Assembly: GCA_902728285.1 (NCBI GenBank)
Contig: CACVBU010000050.1
Span: 3,000,919 to 3,064,918 of the forward strand
DNA: 64,000 bases
Origin: Clytia hemisphaerica
Taxonomy: Eukaryota; Cnidaria; Hydrozoa; Leptothecata; Clytiidae
Direction of reading: 5' to 3'
Positions 34,844 to 45,420 of the stretch are shown one piece after another. The translations under genes and the position numbers were made by a program. The notes below the pieces were generated by a model. It saw only the letters and a list, made by a program, of their open reading frames with translations, did not search any database and was not told the origin of the DNA. Each line of letters starts with the position of its first letter. The first letter of the stretch is position 1.

Positions 34844-35262
34844 AAGGTAATCTTGACATGGACACTCATCCAATACCACTTCAAGCAAGGTTAGAGATTA
34901 CCCAAGTTCTCCTCCTCACTACAAGCAGCTACCATTTTGAATTTAATCGTAACCCTGGAAGATAAGTAAATTTACATGCGCCTGGCACCTCGGCTCTTTG
35001 GGGCCGTACCTCTCCTTCACTACCCTGAGTATCCAGAGGTCAAGTTTTCAAAGAGAAAATGTAATCTTGACTAACGCATATCAAATCAAGAATATCAATT
35101 AAGCAGGGGTAGTTTTATTGCTTACTATAGCTAGTAAGAATATTCATGATGAAATTGGCCAAAAATTAAGAATACAGTAAAAATACCACCATCATTATGG
35201 AAATTGGCAAATCATTATCAAGCAATGATAAAAGGTTCCACAAAAAATGCAAAATCTTTGGC

Positions 35263-35300
35263 TTTTTTTTTTATTTTTTTTTTTTTATTTATTCTTTATT
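35263..35300 (-). repeat. A-rich 3' end of the CR1 element with AATAAA signals
   Basis: On the minus strand, 130-170 nt after the ORF2 stop, the sequence reads AATAAAGAATAAATAAAAAA followed by a long A tract. This gives a polyadenylation signal and an A-rich tail and marks the likely 3' end of the element. Confidence 0.6.
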
Positions 35301-35429
35301 TAGAGTTGGGTATTAAAATATAGATTTTACAAATGAAAGTAAACTCTAATTAAATCCAACTTAGTAAAAATTAAAAAAAGAAGTAATAAAGTTAAAAAAA
35401 ACACGTTAAAAGTAAAATAAACTATAACT

Positions 35430-38369
35430 TTAAATGCAACCTTTGCAGGTGCATATCGGGGAAACAGATTTCAGAGCAGCCTTAAATGAATTTAGTGAGT
35501 CAAGATTTTTAATATTGGATGGTAATTTGTTCCAGGTGGAGACTGCTCTGAAGTCAAAGGTATTTACAGCAAAAACACTATCATATTTTTTATACAATGG
35601 TAAAGCTAAGGTGTGACCAGAACGGAGGGTATAAGCAGATTGTCCTGTATTGAAAATATCATGCATAATGCTAGGTCCGATGTGCTGGATTGACTTGAAA
35701 ACCTCAACAGACAAAAGTTTTAGATTACGTGCATGAATAGTTTCTACATTACAATCTGCTAGTAAGTCCTCATAACTAACACCACTACTGTTTTTAATAG
35801 CACGGAGTGCTCTGTAGTGGCATTTGTCTATAAGGTTGCTTCCCCCTTTACCACAAAACATCCAAACCAGTGGGCAGTAATTAAAAGGTGACAAGATATA
35901 AGAGTTAACAAGAATCTTAGTTTGATCATCAGACAGAAAGTTCCTCAACCTACGAAGGGCCCTTAATTTTTGGTTGGATCGTTTACAAAGCTCAGTCACG
36001 TGAGGGACAAGAGAAATTCTATCATCGATTTTGAGCCCTAGAAGTTTAACAACCTCAACATTATTTAGAACAATATCCTTGATTTTCAAAGAGAGATTTT
36101 GATTGAATGTTCCCGGGTATATCAGCTGAAATTTTGATGGGTTAGCAACCATATAGTTATGCTCAAACCACTCTAATAAAATATTCAAATGATTTAATAA
36201 ATTTCTATTTACATCGTCAATACTCGAACCAGTAGCGGATAAAGTATTGTCATCAGCAAAGTTTGAGATTTCTTGAATAATATAAAATAAATCATTAATG
36301 AATATGTTGAATAGTAAAGGACCTAAAATAGATCCCTGGGGAACGCCTAAGAAAATGTCGAGCCAAGAACTAAGATGTGAACCTATACGAACACGATGCT
36401 TTCTATTGCTGAGGTAACTATGCATGAGTTTTAGACTGTCATTTCCGAGGCCATACGCTGAAAGTTTGGCTAACAAAAGGTCATGAGGTAAGCAGTCAAA
36501 GGCTTTCGATAAGTCAATTAGAACAGCACCCACTTTTTTGTTATCAGCAAGAGCATTTTGCCAATTTCTTAATAGATTTAATACGGCATGCTGCGTGCTA
36601 TGCCCCTTCCGAAATCCACAAAGGAGCTTTGAAAACGAAGATTCCAAATGCTCGTTAAGCTGATCTGCTAAGATACGTTCAAAAATCTTGGAGACGACAG
36701 GAAGTAAACTAATGGGTCTGTAATTTGACTTATCAGTCAAGGAGCCTTTTTTAAAACTTGGAATAATGTCAGCGAGTTTAAGCCTATCAGGAAATGTTCC
36801 TGACAAAAGACAGTCATTGAAGCAAAATGTTAGAAATGGAACACACGACCTGGCAGCAATTCTAAGCACTCGAGTCGGTATATTTCCACTTACAGATTTT
36901 TTTGGTTTAAGGCTCAAAATAGCTTTGAGAATGTCTTGCTCTCCAATTTGGGAAAACTCAAACTTAGCCTCAGAATTTCTGTGTGTAATGATTTCCCTGA
37001 TGCTAGGATGATTTTCAAATTTTGAAATTAAGGAATTATCAGAATTCAAAGGCAAGCTATCGCAGTCCCAACTTGGAATATCAAGATTTTCGGTGATCCT
37101 ATTAAAATAGGAATTGAAAACATCTGCAACTTGATTATCAGATGTATATAAAATATCATTTTCAAGCAATTGAATTCTTCCATCATTTACACAACTTTTA
37201 TCAGAGAATTTAGGTTTGATTGCATCCCAAAAGTGTTTTGGCTTTTTAGCTGTGTTCATGAAGTAAGACTTCTTTGCTTTTTTATTCATTTTGACAACCA
37301 AATTTCTCTGACGCCGATAGCGATCCCGGTCCTCAGGTTTTTTAGATCTATCAGCCAAAGTTTTGAGATGTGATCTCATCATGATAGCTTTTCTGAGGTT
37401 CTTGGTCACATGGGGTTTGCTATTGGCTCTAAGATACTTGGTTTTCAAAGGTGCATGTCTATTTATAATATTTGTAAAAATATTTTCAAATTCATCATAA
37501 TTACTCAAAGCATTGTTGAAAATACACGTGTTAAGCTCGTAAAGAAATTGATCTTCGTTAAAATTTTTATAATCTCGATATTTTATAATTCTAGGTGGTA
37601 ATTTTACATACTTAGTCTTAAGCATAGCATAAATCAAATGGTGGAAATCACTCAATCCTGTCTCTACTGTCCCTGATTTTTTGATAGAATTTGAATTATT
37701 TGTTAAAATCAAATCAATGCATCTGCCATTGACCGATTTAAAGCATGTTTTAGATTTTATTACATTGGCTAATTCATAAAATTCAAGGAAGTTTTTTAGT
37801 TTCAAATCAGTAGGTTCAAGATTGAAATCTCCAGAGATATAGATGTTGTTATAATTTGGTTCATAATAATGAATAACTTCAGATAAAGTAGTAAAAAATA
37901 AATCAACTTTTATTCTATCTGGTCTGTAAATATTGATGACTAAAATTTTTTTAGATCTGAGCCTTAGTTCCAAGGGCAAGATATGTAGGGCAGGGTCTAT
38001 TTCAAACTTAGTTAATTGACGCACAGGAATGTCGTTTTTTACATAAGTTAACAAACCCCCACTGTCTGAGCTACAATCGATACGAAAGGGAGGAAAGTGA
38101 TAACCCTCAAACTTGAAATCTGAACTCGGAAAAGACTCATCTAGTTTGGTTTCTGCGATGGTGAGAACATCAAACGTATTCCCAGCAAAAACTTTTAGAC
38201 CAGAGAACTTATATCTTATCGAGTTTATATTCAAATAGGCAAGAAGAATATTGTTAGAGTTTTTGAGCTTAAGATTAACTACAGCGTTCAAACCATTCAA
38301 TTCATTCAAATCTTCATCAACAACATCATTAACAACAACAAACTGGTCATCACCGTCAGCTTTATCGTA
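35430..38369 (-). CDS. CR1-type LINE ORF2: APE endonuclease and reverse transcriptase
   Basis: Full-length ORF2 with no internal stop. Counting from the first possible start at 38309 (a TTG), the endonuclease has Glu53 in IAETK, Asp161/Asn163 in SGDFN, and Ser220-Asp221 in LSDFHHL. RT follows with NYRPISLLPVVSK, FRKGHSTQH, IDLSKAFD, GVPQGSILGPLLF, and the catalytic FADD at residues 684-687 (36249-36260); a LINE C-terminal tail (CPLVWMFCGK, STWNKLPSNIKN) completes it. The frame is open back to the ORF1 stop (TGA at 38370-38372), in the same reading frame as ORF1, and I see no in-frame ATG before the endonuclease domain. Translation therefore needs readthrough, non-AUG initiation or reinitiation, unless the TGA is a mutation. 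Otherwise this copy looks recently active. Confidence 0.92.
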   Translation of the reverse strand, partial: YDKADGDDQFVVVNDVVDEDLNELNGLNAVVNLKLKNSNNILLAYLNINSIRYKFSGLKVFAGNTFDVLTIAETKLDESFPSSDFKFEGYHFPPFRIDCSSDSGGLLTYVKNDIPVRQLTKFEIDPALHILPLELRLRSKKILVINIYRPDRIKVDLFFTTLSEVIHYYEPNYNNIYISGDFNLEPTDLKLKNFLEFYELANVIKSKTCFKSVNGRCIDLILTNNSNSIKKSGTVETGLSDFHHLIYAMLKTKYVKLPPRIIKYRDYKNFNEDQFLYELNTCIFNNALSNYDEFENIFTNIINRHAPLKTKYLRANSKPHVTKNLRKAIMMRSHLKTLADRSKKPEDRDRYRRQRNLVVKMNKKAKKSYFMNTAKKPKHFWDAIKPKFSDKSCVNDGRIQLLENDILYTSDNQVADVFNSYFNRITENLDIPSWDCDSLPLNSDNSLISKFENHPSIREIITHRNSEAKFEFSQIGEQDILKAILSLKPKKSVSGNIPTRVLRIAARSCVPFLTFCFNDCLLSGTFPDRLKLADIIPSFKKGSLTDKSNYRPISLLPVVSKIFERILADQLNEHLESSFSKLLCGFRKGHSTQHAVLNLLRNWQNALADNKKVGAVLIDLSKAFDCLPHDLLLAKLSAYGLGNDSLKLMHSYLSNRKHRVRIGSHLSSWLDIFLGVPQGSILGPLLFNIFINDLFYIIQEISNFADDNTLSATGSSIDDVNRNLLNHLNILLEWFEHNYMVANPSKFQLIYPGTFNQNLSLKIKDIVLNNVEVVKLLGLKIDDRISLVPHVTELCKRSNQKLRALRRLRNFLSDDQTKILVNSYILSPFNYCPLVWMFCGKGGSNLIDKCHYRALRAIKNSSGVSYEDLLADCNVETIHARNLKLLSVEVFKSIQHIGPSIMHDIFNTGQSAYTLRSGHTLALPLYKKYDSVFAVNTFDFRAVSTWNKLPSNIKNLDSLNSFKAALKSVSPICTCKGCI

Positions 38370-39695
38370 TCAACAATTTTCCAAAATAAAACATTTTAGA
38401 TTTTGCGCAAAGCAAGATATTCCTGACCCATTGAGATGCAATTTTCTCTTGGAGAGCATCTTAGGAATAATGTTTTTATGGTCGATCATATAGAGGTTAT
38501 TTTCCTCACAAAACTTATCAATAACAGTATTTATACCTTTTACCATACTCTTCATCCCTGGTTTATCTTCTCTCACCAAGACTTGTGACATAACCAATTC
38601 AGTTGACGGACTATGATCATTTATCAAATTACGAATTGTGTCAAGGTTCTCTTTCGTATTGCATCCACTGGTCAGGTCGTTCGTCCCCACATGAAGTATG
38701 ATACGTTTAGGTTTCCTTTTCACCAGCGGTCGAATATGGTGGATCATGTCGTCACTATTTGCTCCTGGGAAATTCCTCACTGTAACTTTAACATTTTTGT
38801 TGGAGAGTCCATTTCCAACAATATTATTCAACATGCTGTCTCCGCAAACAATCACCTCTTCTCTTCTGTCACTCTTGTTACTTTTATCCGCAGTTTTCTC
38901 AATTACTTTCTCAACTACTTTCTCAGACTTCCCCTTTCCCTTATTGACAGATTTTTCTTTCGATAGTTTTTTAGAAGCAAAATCATGTCTCATTTTCTCT
39001 CTAAACCTTGTTAATTGGTTTTGAATTGTAAAGTGCTCATCACGCGAATTGGGAATACTATCAACTGTAGTGTCTAATGGGATGTCATCAAGAATTTTAT
39101 TGTATATAGCATCATCGTTTTTGTGATTTTTAATAACAGTTTCCTCGTTCGATGTTGGATTTTTTGATATATTTTTGATAAGTTCTGTGTTGTGTACAAG
39201 AGCAATTTTCAAACTTTCTTGCGTTTTATTGAGTTCTTGTTGCAGCAATTTTATCACAACATCCTTCATTTCTAAGCTGGAATTCTGTTTCTCAACCCTT
39301 TCATTCAAGGAAGAGAGTGTTTCTGTAACATAAAGTTTGAAATCCAAAAAATCAGAAAACATTTCATCTTGATTATCATGCAAAGTAGGCGTCGGTATTT
39401 CAGATTGTAATAAAGTGAAAATTACTCTACCCAATCTTTTTGATTCTCTTATGCATCCAAGGTTGATCAGATTTGTAATTGATGATTTGAAACGCACTTC
39501 GTCAAGTTCAAACTTCTTGAGACATTCCTTTTGTAGTACTTCGTAATCACAACCCTGTTTCTTGTTCTTTCTCTCCTTGATTAATGAGAGAACATTCTCA
39601 CTATCACAGCCAATTTCCTCCTCACGTATATTTACATGAGTTAATCTACAAGTGACATTGTTTAAGTTTTCTTCAAAACTTGTCTCAGCAGCCAT
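38370..39695 (-). CDS. CR1 ORF1: N-terminal helical domain, coiled coil, basic region and SGNH/GDSL esterase-like domain
   Basis: I start at the ATG at 39695 (MAAETS); the longer open frame to 39800 runs into a flanking repeat. Residues are numbered from that ATG. About 30-97 looks like a winged-helix fold (VLSLIKERKNKKQGCDYEVL ... GCIRESKRLGRVIF). About 115-177 is a heptad-like coiled coil (LNERVEKQNSSLEMKDVVIK). About 235-275 is Lys-rich, as in nucleic-acid-binding ORF1 proteins. The C-terminal domain has VIVCGDS (block I Ser), LHVGTND (block III) and LHLNGSG (block V His), the order of SGNH hydrolases. The acid normally three residues before the His is not visible (KRKLH). CR1/L2 ORF1 proteins with such an esterase are known (ZfL2-1 type). 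The ORF ends with TGA, one codon before ORF2's frame. Confidence 0.88.
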   Translation of the reverse strand: MAAETSFEENLNNVTCRLTHVNIREEEIGCDSENVLSLIKERKNKKQGCDYEVLQKECLKKFELDEVRFKSSITNLINLGCIRESKRLGRVIFTLLQSEIPTPTLHDNQDEMFSDFLDFKLYVTETLSSLNERVEKQNSSLEMKDVVIKLLQQELNKTQESLKIALVHNTELIKNISKNPTSNEETVIKNHKNDDAIYNKILDDIPLDTTVDSIPNSRDEHFTIQNQLTRFREKMRHDFASKKLSKEKSVNKGKGKSEKVVEKVIEKTADKSNKSDRREEVIVCGDSMLNNIVGNGLSNKNVKVTVRNFPGANSDDMIHHIRPLVKRKPKRIILHVGTNDLTSGCNTKENLDTIRNLINDHSPSTELVMSQVLVREDKPGMKSMVKGINTVIDKFCEENNLYMIDHKNIIPKMLSKRKLHLNGSGISCFAQNLKCFILENC

Positions 39696-39738
39696 TTTGC
39701 CACTCCTTCCTCTACGCACGCCGAATGACGAATGAAAT

Positions 39739-41239
39739 GTTGATAATGTGCTTATAAAAAAATATCGAATTTGGCCAGTTATTCTATAAAAACACGCCAA
39801 GCAACCAAAATTTCATGTCGAAACACACATATTCTTTAAAAGTAAGCCCTCCTGAGCAAAAATCTCATAAAAAAATTGAGTAATTTGACTAAGAACATTG
39901 ATGTATGCTTATTAATAGTGATTCTTATAGATAAACATGCGTTTTTTGAGCCAATAAAATTTTTTTGCAAAAATTCGCTTAAGCCATCTTTTACCTATGA
40001 TGGTACCTTACTTTCCTGCAAAAAATCAGAAAAAATTAATGATCCAATTTTTCACAAAGTCCAAAAAACCCATTTTTTAGCCGTTTTTTGGCCCAAATTT
40101 GCCCAAAGTTTTTTTTTGAAAATCGGGCTCCGTCACATTCGAGGGTTTATAGTTATGCATCTTTGTTCAAAAAATCGTAAAGAATGAAAGAGCCAATCTC
40201 GAGAAAAGCTAATACCTAAGTAATTGATAATGTGCTTATAAAAAAATATCGAATTTGGCCAGTTATTCTATAACACGCCAAGCAACCAAAATTTCATGTC
40301 GAAACACACATATTCTTTAAAAGTAAGCCCTCCTGAGCAAAAATCTCATAAAAAATTTGAGTAATTTGACTAAGAACATTGATGTATGCTTATTAATAGT
40401 GATTCTTATAGATAAACATGCGTTTTTTGAGCCAATAAAATTTTTTTGTAAAAATTCGCTTAAGCCATCTTTTACCTACGATAGTACCCTACTTTCATGC
40501 AAAAAATCAGAAAAAATTAACGACCTAATTTTTCACAAAGTCCAAAAAACCCGTTTTTTAGCCGTTTTTTGGCCCAAATTTGCCCCAAAATTTTTTTTTT
40601 TGAAAATCGGGCTCCGTCACATTCGAGGGTTTATAGTTATGCATCTTTGTGCAAAAAATCAGAAAAAACTAACGAGCCAATCATGAGGAAAGCTAATAAC
40701 GAACGAACGAACGAACGAACGAACGAACAGACGAACGGACAAAGGTTAATTTATAGGACCTCCACCGGGGTAGGTCCAAAAACCGGGGAAATAAAACAAA
40801 CATTATCGGGAAATCGGGAAACTTATCGACAGCATCTAGTCTTTTGACTTCACGGCCGACATTCATATAATACGTTTTCAGTTTTGGNAAACAACAGACA
40901 AAACAAACAAGTTCAAAGAGACAAGAACAAGACAAACGACAAAAGATAACTATCAAAAAACACAAATTTTCAAAAAGTAGGCCCAGAGCCCGGTTCGACA
41001 CCTAAAGTCCGAATTGCCGTGCAGCCGTCCGCACGGGAAAAGAATGCAAAAGAAAATACATTCACCTTAAGTGGATAAATTTAATCCCCGCCAAAAAAAT
41101 TCAAAAACAGATCACCCGCCAAATTTAAGATAAAGAATATTATATGAAAAATGAAAACTTTTTAGTATACATTGGGATTTCAAAAGGAATTTTTATCACC
41201 GCTGAAGAAAAAAGTTTCATCGGGGCTGTTAGACAGGGG
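39739..41239. mobile_element. Second copy of the hairpin-tailed element, with two tandem ~485-bp units
   Basis: Units at 39739-40214 and 40225-40790 are about 95% alike over their shared part (TGATAATGTGCTTATAAAAA ... GCTAATA). The second ends in a (GAAC)n tetranucleotide tract at 40700-40735, then AAAGGTTAATTTATAGGACC, CTCCACCGG and GTAGGTCCAAA. The right end (AGACAGGGG at 41231-41239) matches the terminus of 19780-21299. The CR1 element joins the first unit at about 39736. The 100-residue open frames in each unit are duplicates of a non-conserved peptide and are not called. An N lies at about 40888. Confidence 0.6.
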
Positions 41240-41340
41240 TGTATAGAGGGAATCTTAGCAATTTCCATCAGCTGAGGGAGTATCTTCCTGAGCATACGTA
41301 GGTTGAAGAAAAAATTAGATTTCTTAGATTTCTATTTTCA

Positions 41341-43271
41341 CCCTATTAGCCCGGGGGGGGGGGGTAGAATCTACCACACTGGAGTTCTTTTGTGTATATC
41401 TCAGAGATATCTGAAACTTTCTGACTTTTAACAAAATCTTATTAAGAGTACTTGTGCAAAATGTTAGGGTTATTATCTGAAAAAGCTAATTAAAATTCAG
41501 AAAGCGCGTGTCAAACTAAAAATCAAAAATATTCAAACTGAGCGAGAAATCATTTTCACAACTTAACGCGACAAGGACAAAAGTTGAAAACCAACAAAAC
41601 AAAACAGCAACAAACCTTAAAACCAACAACAATAACAAAATAAAACCAAAGAACCAAAAAGTAACAACCCACAAATAAACAATCTTACAATAGGCAAACA
41701 ATAAATATAAATGTACAAATTTAGCGTAGAGAAAACCGGTAAGTGAATTTAAAGAAAGTTGAGAAATAAATGGAGTGCGGATAGATGGAGACCAAAGTCT
41801 GTCATCAGGTGAGGCCATGAGTAAGCTTGCCCTGCTACTCTAGAGTCACCCGTCATCTAACCAAAGGTAAGAAAGTGTTGATCAAGCACAATCTAGAAAA
41901 GAAAAGATTTAGAAAGAAAGACGCATAATCGAAGTTTGAAAAGTTGGCCCAGAGCCCGGTTCGGCGTGCCGTATCCGAGTGGCCGTACGTTAGAAAAAGA
42001 AAAAGGAAATGAGGACTTCAAACAAAAAACACTCAAATTTATATCAATACGTGTGAACTTCTTTAACCAAAATTTTTTACTAATGTGAGTCGCTAATTCA
42101 CATATCCTGCAAACAAGTGGAGCGCTACCAACCACTAGACTTTCTAATAAGTTCAAACGAGACATTCACAATTTTCAAACTAAAAATGTTAAAATAAAAC
42201 GACAAATCCGATAAATGTTTTAGATGATGATTAAATAAAATTTGAGAAGACTTTCTAAAAATAGTGTTATATTGCTAGCAAGGGAATGGAATACCTGCTG
42301 GCGTCCATATATTTTTTTCAATGTCTTTTGTAAACGAAGTTTCAAAGCGCAGTCCATTAAAACTCTACCCGCCAAGCTAAAATTTTCCAAAGATGAACTA
42401 ACCCGTGCTATCCGGATGATTTCAGCACCAAAACAAGAATAAAACATAGTTGAAGGTAAATTACTAGTGCAAAAAGGAAGACGTACAATCTCAGCCAGAT
42501 CAGGTTTTATGACTTTATTGTGAAACATGACATAAAACCTAGTCTGGAGACCATACTCTGTTACAAAAATATTTCTATCCTGTTAAAATCCCAACAACTT
42601 CACTGAAATACAGAGTATGGAATTATTGACTCGATTCAAATCACTTCAAATCACAAAAGAAAAAATCTTTATTTTTTCAAAACAATTCAAAAGCTCGCTA
42701 CTTCTTGAAACAATAGAGCTGTTTGACGTCATACTTTTGTTTATCAAATCATAACAATAAGATATAAGCCAATCAAATTCTGCGATTAATTCTTGCATCT
42801 TGTATAATTCCCGGCTACTACTGTCTATACTTTGATATTTTTTTGAAACCACATAGACAGAGAAGTCGGGTCTCCCAGCTACATAAAACCCAGCTAAAAT
42901 CGCTTAAAGCTCGAAATTTTAGAGTTCTGAACTATTTCAATTCAATCATTTTCGAATTATGTAAAAGGGCAGCCTTTTATCTTTCAGAATCTTCAAACAA
43001 AATCTAGATACCCTTATTAGTTCGCCTGTAATATACAATCTTGTAAACCATATATTTGGGCCTTTTTCCGACAGGTGGAAATTTTGGGATGACGTCATCG
43101 GTTTTTGAATGACGTCGTCAAATTTTTTGTTCTTCCTGGAAATTTGTGTCATGATGGAGAACATCTGTACCAAATTTCATGGCCATAGCTCTTCTAGATA
43201 AAAAATAATCGAGGGTGGTAGATTCTACCCCCCCCCCAAAAAAATAAAAAAGCTCTTGGGGCTAATAGGGT
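41341..43271. mobile_element. 1.93-kb element with CCCTATTAGCCC inverted ends
   Basis: The left end CCCTATTAGCCC, a G-run, then GGTAGAATCTACCAC (41341-41379) is inverted at 43212-43271. No target duplication is evident. Inside, 41472-41665 is about 95% identical to 57096-57288. The minus-strand frame 42220-42528 (AEIIRIARVSSSLENFSLAG ... KTLKKIYGRQ) faintly resembles the tail of an invertebrate reverse transcriptase, but this is not enough to name a gene. Confidence 0.55.
41472..41665. repeat. Dispersed repeat copy A (pair with 57096-57288)
   Basis: Begins TTATCTGAAAAAGCTAATTA and ends AACCAAAAAGTAAC. About 95% identical to the second copy 15.6 kb away in the same orientation. No similarity continues on either side, so this is an independent dispersed unit, rich in AACAAA words. 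Confidence 0.8.
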
Positions 43272-43497
43272 TAATAATACTTTGTTTGAATAACCAGGCC
43301 CATGCGATAATCAATATACACTAAAAGAGACAGAATTTGACTGACGTGGTGGTTTTGAGCTTGTCCTAAAGATAGGAGTGGAAGATCGCAAAATAGAAAA
43401 ATAATCAAAAACATTTGGAAAATGAAGAAGAAAAGTGAAAAAGAAAAATCTAAACTTTCTTTAGAATCGTCTTATGCTCTTCATTTTAATATTAGAA

Positions 43498-44650
43498 CAG
43501 GGGAGGGTCAGTGTACCAGAAGGTGGCATATATCCTGGGGTGGGTGTTTGAGAAAAAAATTTGTCATATACTACCTGTGTACTATAATTGGGGTGTTGGG
43601 TCCAAAATCGATTTTCATTTCCCGGGGGGGGGGGTACTAGGGCAAGATGGGTTACGGGGATGCTCCGCTGGTCAGGGTACCTTTTTTGACCTCCACGAGT
43701 CCCAGGTAGGGTCGCAAAAACACCAAAATAGAAAAATCAGTCCCTCGTAGGGTGCCTATTTTTGGAAAATTTGGGGAAAAAGTAGAAAATTTGAGAAAAT
43801 TTTGGAATTTCAGTCCCATTCAGGGTCACTTTTTTCGCAAATTTCGAGTCCCACGTAGGGTCCATTTTTCGAACCTCAGCGGAGCACCCCCGTCGGTCGA
43901 CAAGGGTAGTACCCCCCCCCGGGTTTCATTTTTACTACCTGTGTACTAAAATAGAGGTGTTGGGTCCAAAATCGATGTTAACAGTGTGGAAACAAAAAGT
44001 TTCAGAAATTATCTGCTAAAATAGAAATGTAAAGTTGTTCTATTATAAATTGATCAAGCCAAGTTTGTCCAAGATCATTCTTCCAAACTTCTTGGAATGA
44101 ATTGAAATCCTACCACTACCAGATCCCACTGAAATGAAGGTTTATCGAGTAGTACACATACATGCCGCCTTCTAGTACACTGACCTTCTCCTGATCGAGT
44201 CAAAGTAAACATTCGAACATTTGAATTCAAACATTCAACATTCGTACATTAGAGGTGCCAACTCTCACGCATTGGCTGTGAGACTCATACATTTCCACAT
44301 GGTCTCACGTAATTTTTGAAAAGTTTGATTTCTCACGCATTTTGAATTTTTGAGAAAATTTTTCCTGTTTTTCCGATTTTTGGAAAAATGTTTACCCGAT
44401 TTTCCGATTTTTGGAAAAAAGTTTCTCTATTTTCCGGATTTTTACAGGTAGTAACCGGTTAGAAAATGGGGGGTATGGGGTGGTTTTGGTTTTTATCCAG
44501 GTACTACCCGGTAGTAAATAGGGGGTATGGGGTGGTTTTGGGATTTTTCCATGTAGTATGGTGTACTTCAGGGGTGGGTGGGTGTCAAGTTTTGAAAAAT
44601 ACCTTGTAGTACACATACATGCCGCCTTCTAGTACACTGACCCCCCCCTG
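43498..44650. mobile_element. hAT-like 1.15-kb non-autonomous element, 7-bp target duplication
   Basis: The left terminus CAGGGGAGGGTCAGTGTACC plus AGAAGGTGGCAT is the inverse complement of the right terminus (44610-44650). ATTAGAA stands directly outside both ends (43491-43497 and 44651-44657). CAG-initial inverted ends with a 7-8 bp duplication suggest hAT. Inside are direct repeats: TACTACCTGTGTACTAWAAT near 43571 and 43935, and GTAGTACACATACATGCCGC at 44149 and again at 44607. No transposase is visible. Confidence 0.75.
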
Positions 44651-45206
44651 ATTAGAAACTTAAAAGCGATGTCGCTGTGAAAAAGTTTGAAAGAAACATT
44701 TATTTAGTCAACGATATTTCTGTCTGGTTGACTCTAAAACGGGGTCTTTTTAGTTTGTTTCTGGTTGACACTTAAAGTCGGTCAATGATAAACTGTGCAC
44801 TATAATACTTGTCAGCAGAATAGTTTTTTACCAGTGATGATATTCTAAGATCAAAGAATCACTGTTGGGAAAATGGCAGTTACGAATTAATTCACGAAAT
44901 CAATATTTTTCATTTTTCATCTTCTTCTTTTTTCAATCTGTTTAATTTTTTTCTATTTTGCAATCTTCCACTACTTATTATCTTTGCAACGAGCCTGAAA
45001 CTGCTATTGAATCCAATACTATGAAAGTTGCAGCCCTTTTCATCCCTAGTGCAAAGTATATTGAGACAAACTTTACTTTTGGTATATTAAAAATTGTCAA
45101 AGTCATATACGCGTCTCTAAAACCACTCTGAAATTTCCTTCGTTTTTGGTAAAGACTTTTTCAGGATTGTTTTGGCTGTTTCAATCTCGTTCTATCAAAA
45201 CAGAAT

Positions 45207-45311
45207 ACCGTATTACCACGGGCGTCTTTTTAATTTTTCGGATTTTAGGAAGGGCGTTTATTCGAGGGGGGCGTTTAAAAGAAGGGGGTGTTTATTCAAA
45301 GTAATACGGTA
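45207..45311. mobile_element. 105-bp MITE with TACCGTATTAC termini
   Basis: TACCGTATTAC at 45207-45217 is inverted perfectly at 45301-45311. The inside is GGGCGTTTATT-rich, like the MITE at 3031-3295. Non-coding. Confidence 0.75.
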
Positions 45312-45420
45312 CCCTTAAAGGAAGTAATTTCGACGGGAATTTAATTTTCCTATTTCTATTTCATTTATTAGTATCTCGTGAAAATTAATCCGTATAATAA
45401 CTAACTTAACAGTTTAATAT

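Larger units (their letters stand above)
31243..35262. other. Repeat-rich non-coding stretch
   Basis: No gene supported. 31410-31500 and 35135-35205 share a dispersed repeat (GATGAAAATGGCCAAAAATT ... ACCACCATCAT). 31640-31710 matches 3555-3630 inverted. A short MITE is at 34746-34843 and a hammerhead-like word order at 32268-32306. The frames at 33501-34007 have no domain. This region may be receptor-gene intron or intergenic; I cannot tell. Confidence 0.4.

Noticed and set aside
39876-40847. Two similar ~105-residue frames (MSNLTKNIDVCLLIVILIDK)
   Set aside because: They are the two copies of a tandemly duplicated repeat unit; no domain, and the same unit is non-open in the 20-21 kb copy.
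40975-41010. GGTTCGACACC as a Pol III B box of a tRNA or SINE (also near 41955)
   Set aside because: The second copy reads GGTTCGGCGTGCC and no A box or cloverleaf could be found upstream at the right distance.
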